Of a stretch of 64,000 nucleotides of DNA, positions 60,536 through 64,000 are shown in pieces. The notes beneath the pieces are model-generated. The model searched no databases. It was not told where the DNA came from and saw only the letters and a list, made by a program, of their open reading frames with translations. Every line of letters begins with the position of its first letter. Position 1 is the stretch's first letter. The stretch is from Lachnospiraceae bacterium UBA7050 (GTDB lineage: Bacteria > Bacillota > Clostridia > Lachnospirales > Lachnospiraceae): assembly GCA_002493905.1 (NCBI GenBank), contig DLAJ01000017.1, positions 124,001 to 188,000 on the forward strand, written 5' to 3'. A program made the translations under genes and the position numbers.

Positions 60536-61171
60536 TCACGAAAAGAAATCAACAAATTTTTTATATTCCAAATATCCTTTCAAATTGCCGGAATCATACT
60601 GCATCTGCATGAGGCAGGAAGCAATTTTCATCCAGTCTCGTTTTGCCTGTCCAAACATATTTCCTGCCGCTTCTGCGGTACCCCCCACAAGCGTTGAACC
60701 TATAGTTTCCTCCTCCGCTCCGCTTTTCACATATCCGTATGTCCGCAAAAAGGTATCGGCTGCTTCCGGATATTGTCCACTTTCCGATAAATAACAGGCA
60801 TATGCAAACATGGATACCTCATCGCTGTCTGCGGCATTCACCTTCGTCACGTCCACCATGTGCTCCGTCATGCTGCCTTCCTCATCCCATGTACACACTT
60901 TATATACTGGCTTTTCAGGATTGAAATCCGCCGGTTCGAAGACCGTCATGCCTCCTTTTCCCCCGCCTGCGACAGCAGAAAGCATTCTGTCCCCATCGCT
61001 GCCGCTGTTGATATGCAGGGTAAATCCCATTCCTTTTGTATTCAATATGTTTCCGGTCCGCGTTGTGTCTTGTGTACTTCCAAGAGCCCCTGCTTTCTGC
61101 GGCACCGGTTTTTGATGCGCAGTCCGATACTGATATCTTGTGTTGACCATGCTGGTCGATTCTATATACAT
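60536..61171 (-). CDS. uncharacterised protein, paralog of the downstream gene
   Basis: A 211-residue protein. A flexible N-terminus (VNTRYQYRTAHQKPVPQKAG) leads to GFTLHINSGSDGDRML, then the shared module KPVYKVCTWDEEGSM with VDVTKVNAADSDE, and a helical C-terminal half (YACYLSESGQYPEAADTFL). The start at 61171 has GGAGGAAAT upstream. No signal peptide or catalytic motif was seen. Function unknown. Confidence 0.72.
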   Translation of the reverse strand: MYIESTSMVNTRYQYRTAHQKPVPQKAGALGSTQDTTRTGNILNTKGMGFTLHINSGSDGDRMLSAVAGGGKGGMTVFEPADFNPEKPVYKVCTWDEEGSMTEHMVDVTKVNAADSDEVSMFAYACYLSESGQYPEAADTFLRTYGYVKSGAEEETIGSTLVGGTAEAAGNMFGQAKRDWMKIASCLMQMQYDSGNLKGYLEYKKFVDFFS

Positions 61172-61331
61172 GATTTCCTCCATTTCCGCGCTGCTTTTTG
61201 CGCATAATTTTTAATCTTCATGCTTCCTTCTGTTTTACATTCATACGGTTCCTCTGTCAGTCAGAACCGTGCTGCGCCGTCTAAGGCACCCGCCGCTCCC
61301 TTTCGTCAAGTCCAAGCAGCATTTTGTCATT

Positions 61332-62153
61332 TTATGGTAACGTTGAGATACCGCCCTTGATAAGCATCTGCTGCGCCGGTATTTCGGGCTGAGTATCCGC
61401 CCCGTCTTGCAGCAGTTCGTCCGGTTCCGTAAGTTTTAAGCTCATAACCGTCACCTTCATACCGGCGATCACTTCACTGATCACTAAATACCTTGTGCCA
61501 TCCGGCTTCACCACAATTTCGGATTTTCGTTTCTTGTCATCCTGATCGTCGTCCCCGGACATATTCTCCAGCATTCCTTTTCCGTTTCCATGCCGAAAAC
61601 CCGCATTCCACATCTTAGCATGACACTCTTCTTTCGATGCGCCATAATGAATGACAGAATATGCGCCGCCCATATAGCGTGCCCACGGATTATCCCATGT
61701 CCATGCTGTACGCAGATCCTTCAGCACCCATTCCTCATACTCCGCATCTTTTTTCATAGCCTCAAAACCTTCGTCCGAGATGATGATGGAAATCGTATCC
61801 TGCATATGGGAGGAATGCATCGGCAGCGACAGAATCCGCTCCCGGATATATTCCTTGTACTCATCCATTGTCATCGCCTCAATAGCAGAACGCTCAAGCG
61901 GCCAAAGCTCCCGGTTGCGGACATCTGCGGACGATTGACCGGCGCTGCCAGTCTGCGGAGCCGGTACCTGCTTTCCCGAGCGGCGGGCCGCCTCTAAAAT
62001 GGCAGACGCCATACGGTCTATGTGTGTCGTGCTATCCGCAGATCGGGCATCCTCCGCATTTGCTTTGTTCTTTCCGTCTCTGCCCGCGTGATTATCATTT
62101 GTTATAAGGCGGCCGAAAGTCCTTGTCATATAGTTTACATGAATGGTATTCAA
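61332..62153 (-). CDS. uncharacterised protein, probable TTG start
   Basis: A protein of about 273 residues. The N-terminal 80 residues are Asp/Asn/Ser-rich and flexible. A conserved-looking block follows: MTMDEYKEYIRERILSLP, IIISDEGFEAMKKDAEYEEW, VIHYGASKEECHAKMWNAG. The end has VVKPDGTRYLVISEVIAGM. The TTG at 62153 is chosen because GGGGAGGGG ends 7 bases upstream; ATG codons at 62174 and 62129 are alternatives with weaker sites. It overlaps the LytTR gene by 59 bases. Function unknown. Confidence 0.7.
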   Translation of the reverse strand: MNTIHVNYMTRTFGRLITNDNHAGRDGKNKANAEDARSADSTTHIDRMASAILEAARRSGKQVPAPQTGSAGQSSADVRNRELWPLERSAIEAMTMDEYKEYIRERILSLPMHSSHMQDTISIIISDEGFEAMKKDAEYEEWVLKDLRTAWTWDNPWARYMGGAYSVIHYGASKEECHAKMWNAGFRHGNGKGMLENMSGDDDQDDKKRKSEIVVKPDGTRYLVISEVIAGMKVTVMSLKLTEPDELLQDGADTQPEIPAQQMLIKGGISTLP

Positions 62154-62937
62154 CAAAATTCCCCTCCTCCCCATTCTTATGGTTCTCCGGAAAAGCTCCG
62201 CCTCCCGCGTAATCCGTCCGGTGCTTTTTCTGATAATCTGCAAATTCCCGCTTCACATAGGCATATCTGGACTTTGGAACAGAAATTTCCATAGAAACTC
62301 CTGTTCCTCCCGTCAGATACAGCACATAGCTGCTGATCTTTTTCACATACTGCATATTGACGAGGAAACTTCTGTGGGCGCGCACAAATCCGAATGGCAC
62401 AAGCATCTCCTGAATTTCATCCAGCTTCCGGTACATCCGGTATGAGGCATACGCAGTATAAAAAACATTTTTATGCCGGTCTGTCTCCACATAAAGGATG
62501 TCAGAAACCTTCAGCAGATACTCTCCTTCCACAAAAGAAAAACGCATCTTGTTTTCAATCTCCCCAAATTCACCGATCATCTCGTCAAGGCATTGCGCCA
62601 ATGTATCACTCAAACGGTCTTTCATCAGAAAGCGTGCAGCCTTTACACGGTATCCGTCAATCGCGTCCTTCACATGGTCACTTACCAGAATGACATACAA
62701 GTCCGGATAACGGTCCTTGAGATGTTTTGCGGCATCCAAACCGCCGTTTTCCTTCGGACTTATGCCCAAAAAGACAATGCGGCACTCCTGTACCCAGTCA
62801 TCCGATTCTAAAAGCGGCTGCACCGACTCGAATTCTCTAAGTTCCATTGTCTGTTCTTTTTTTCTTCCATAATCCCTGATCAATTCCCTGAGTTTTGCTC
62901 TGTCCTCCTGATTCTCGTCACAAACAGCCAGTTTCAT
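62095..62937 (-). CDS. LytTR response regulator with degenerate receiver
   Basis: A 280-residue regulator. Residues 1-120 are a receiver domain with the acidic pair Asp7/Glu8 (VCDENQED) and a lysine in RFLMK, but the phosphorylated aspartate is missing: the strand reads IVFLGIS with Gly58. Residues about 135-240 are a LytTR DNA-binding domain (VEGEYLLKVSDILYVETD, GFVRAHRSFLVNMQYVKKI). A tail of 40 residues follows. It probably works without phosphorylation. It overlaps the next gene by 59 bases and no histidine kinase is adjacent. Confidence 0.9.
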   Translation of the reverse strand: MKLAVCDENQEDRAKLRELIRDYGRKKEQTMELREFESVQPLLESDDWVQECRIVFLGISPKENGGLDAAKHLKDRYPDLYVILVSDHVKDAIDGYRVKAARFLMKDRLSDTLAQCLDEMIGEFGEIENKMRFSFVEGEYLLKVSDILYVETDRHKNVFYTAYASYRMYRKLDEIQEMLVPFGFVRAHRSFLVNMQYVKKISSYVLYLTGGTGVSMEISVPKSRYAYVKREFADYQKKHRTDYAGGGAFPENHKNGEEGNFVEYHSCKLYDKDFRPPYNK

Positions 62938-62984
62938 ACTCCGCCCTCACTTAAGTCCATATTGATGTCTGATCCCCCCGCTGT

Positions 62985-63656
62985 CTATCCCCATGCATCG
63001 TATCTGTTCTTTGTATACCGCATTGCAGCTGCTTCGCTTCCGTCCTTTTGGTAAAGGGCGCCGGCACTCGTCTGATTAGATGACGCATAATCTGCAATTT
63101 TCTCCGACAAAAACGATAAGGAATCCGCAAATCCGTCTTTCCCGGAAAAAGCCTTTTTAACCGTCTCCCGGTCTGCGGCGGCCCATTTTCGTTCATCAAT
63201 GAAAAGCTTCCCGTTTTTGCCCGCTGTGATGCCGGCTGCAGAAAGCTGCTTTTCATGTTCTTCTACCAGCGATTTTAAGCTCTTCCTGTAAAAGGAATCC
63301 AACAGCCCGCTGCTTCCCGAAAAAGTTTCCAGAACTGCATTGTACTGTTTCACAAGTTCTTCTGCTTTTTCTCCCAACTCCTCCTTATTTTTTGTAGTAT
63401 CAGCGGCATCATAAATACTTTCCCCGCCATCACCGGAAAGCTCCTTGGCTGCAGCGTTCAGACGCCTGGCCGCATCCTCCTGTTTTTCATAATTCTGTTG
63501 TCTGCGCGGACTTTCAATTTCGGCTTCCATATTCCGCTCAAAAGGAAGCGCATTCGTTTTGTCCTTATTAAATACATAATTTAACATACTGGTTGTGTGA
63601 ACCGGAATGCCCGCTTTTCTTGCCGCCTCATTCAACATTTGTGTCGTAATTCTCAT
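62985..63656 (-). CDS. uncharacterised helical protein, flagellar-export-like
   Basis: A 223-residue helical protein that begins MRITTQMLNEAARKAG, a start reminiscent of FlgL-type proteins. The middle (EELVKQYNAVLETFSGSSG and ITAGKNGKLFIDERKW) resembles the C-terminal part of the filament cap FliD. No signal peptide. These likenesses were judged by eye and are weak. GAAAGGAG precedes the start. It may be an exported or structural flagella-linked protein and appears to be first in its cluster. Confidence 0.65.
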   Translation of the reverse strand: MRITTQMLNEAARKAGIPVHTTSMLNYVFNKDKTNALPFERNMEAEIESPRRQQNYEKQEDAARRLNAAAKELSGDGGESIYDAADTTKNKEELGEKAEELVKQYNAVLETFSGSSGLLDSFYRKSLKSLVEEHEKQLSAAGITAGKNGKLFIDERKWAAADRETVKKAFSGKDGFADSLSFLSEKIADYASSNQTSAGALYQKDGSEAAAMRYTKNRYDAWG

Positions 63657-64000
63657 CCGCTGTCTCCTTTCTGTTAAATATTTGCATTAAAAAGCGACAA
63701 AATCCCTCCGTTTTTTCCATCCGTGGAATTTTGCCGCTCTCCATAGCATTACAGCACAATGCCTGCATATTCTATATCGGTACACGTTTCTGTCACAGCA
63801 ACCCAAATGACACCGACCGCCTATGAAATGACACAAAAAGGCGCCCGCTCCGGCAATGTCCCTGCTTAAAAACGAACGCCGCCACGCTTTGCGAGCCGGC
63901 TTATCGCAACAAAATAAGAGCCTGCATACTGCAGACTCTTAAATAAAGTATCTGGTCTAAAACTTATCAGTGAAGGTACTGACTAAGTACATTCATGAAC
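63657..64000. other. gene-free right end with terminator-like hairpin
   Basis: No gene is visible in these 344 bases. AAGAGCCTGCA (63916-63926) pairs with TGCAGACTCTT (63930-63940), one mismatch, three-base loop, and A/T-rich flanks on both sides allow termination in either direction. The reverse strand upstream of the gene at 63656 has CCGATATAG near 63780-63772 but no matching -35. Confidence 0.55.

Noticed and set aside
63657..63840. Flagellar sigma (sigma-D) promoter before the gene ending at 62985
   Set aside because: CCGATAT resembles the -10, but no TAAA lies at the required 14-16 bases, so the match may be chance.

Overview
The window is about 64 kb of chromosome from a low-to-mid GC Firmicute of the class Clostridia, most like the family Lachnospiraceae. 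The grounds are the short HisG plus HisZ pair, an L27 with a cleavable N-terminus next to its protease Prp, the IscU-like/GGGtGRT pair, lexA divergent from a YneA-like LysM gene, GH25 lysozymes with cell-wall-binding repeats, and strong sigma-A promoters with 17-bp spacers ahead of AGGAGG-type ribosome sites. A chemoreceptor, a c-di-GMP protein, a double hemerythrin and a cluster of flagella-style small proteins suggest a motile anaerobe; species cannot be read from the sequence.

Layout. 0-4.3 kb: the end of an RluA-type pseudouridine synthase, then a forward operon of a cytidylate-kinase-like protein, a secreted GH25 lysozyme and a two-gene ABC system whose ATPase lacks key residues. 4.4-4.8 kb: a probable small RNA with its own promoter and terminator, then tRNA-Thr(CGT). 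4.8-6.4 kb: reverse ABC importer genes without a binding protein. 6.5-15 kb: forward argH, asd, a PAS/GGDEF/EAL protein, a DUF234 ATPase, topB and a beta-helix protein. 15-22 kb: three zinc-ribbon membrane proteins, the IscU-like/GGGtGRT pair, a chemoreceptor and a lipoprotein. 22-27 kb: a double hemerythrin and the operon rplU-prp-rpmA-obgE-yhbY-yqeK-rsfS. 27-31 kb: the lexA/yneA SOS pair, dtd, an AI-2E-family permease. 31-33 kb: a TtcA-like ATPase and a tyrosine recombinase. 33-37.6 kb, reverse: Nudix hydrolase, rng, the TIGR03936 and TIGR03960 proteins. 37.7-43 kb, reverse: hisZ-hisG-hisD-hisB-hisIE. 43-50 kb: recU, RNA-modifying enzymes, an SDR, a YlbJ-like membrane protein, coaD, rsmD. 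50-57.2 kb, reverse: topoisomerase IV-like parC and parE, pnp, rpsO. 57.4-63.7 kb, reverse: an NlpC/P60 hydrolase and a cluster of poorly characterised proteins around a LytTR regulator with a degenerate receiver.

Most of the window is housekeeping. The less explained material lies between genes: a family of modular three-base-loop hairpins directly after the stop codons of the SDR, parE and pnp genes; a long imperfect duplex in the pnp leader; mutually exclusive hairpins ahead of rpsO; periodic WalR-like boxes ahead of the NlpC/P60 gene; LexA boxes between lexA and yneA; and several short tandem repeats. No rRNA, CRISPR array, insertion sequence or prophage is visible.
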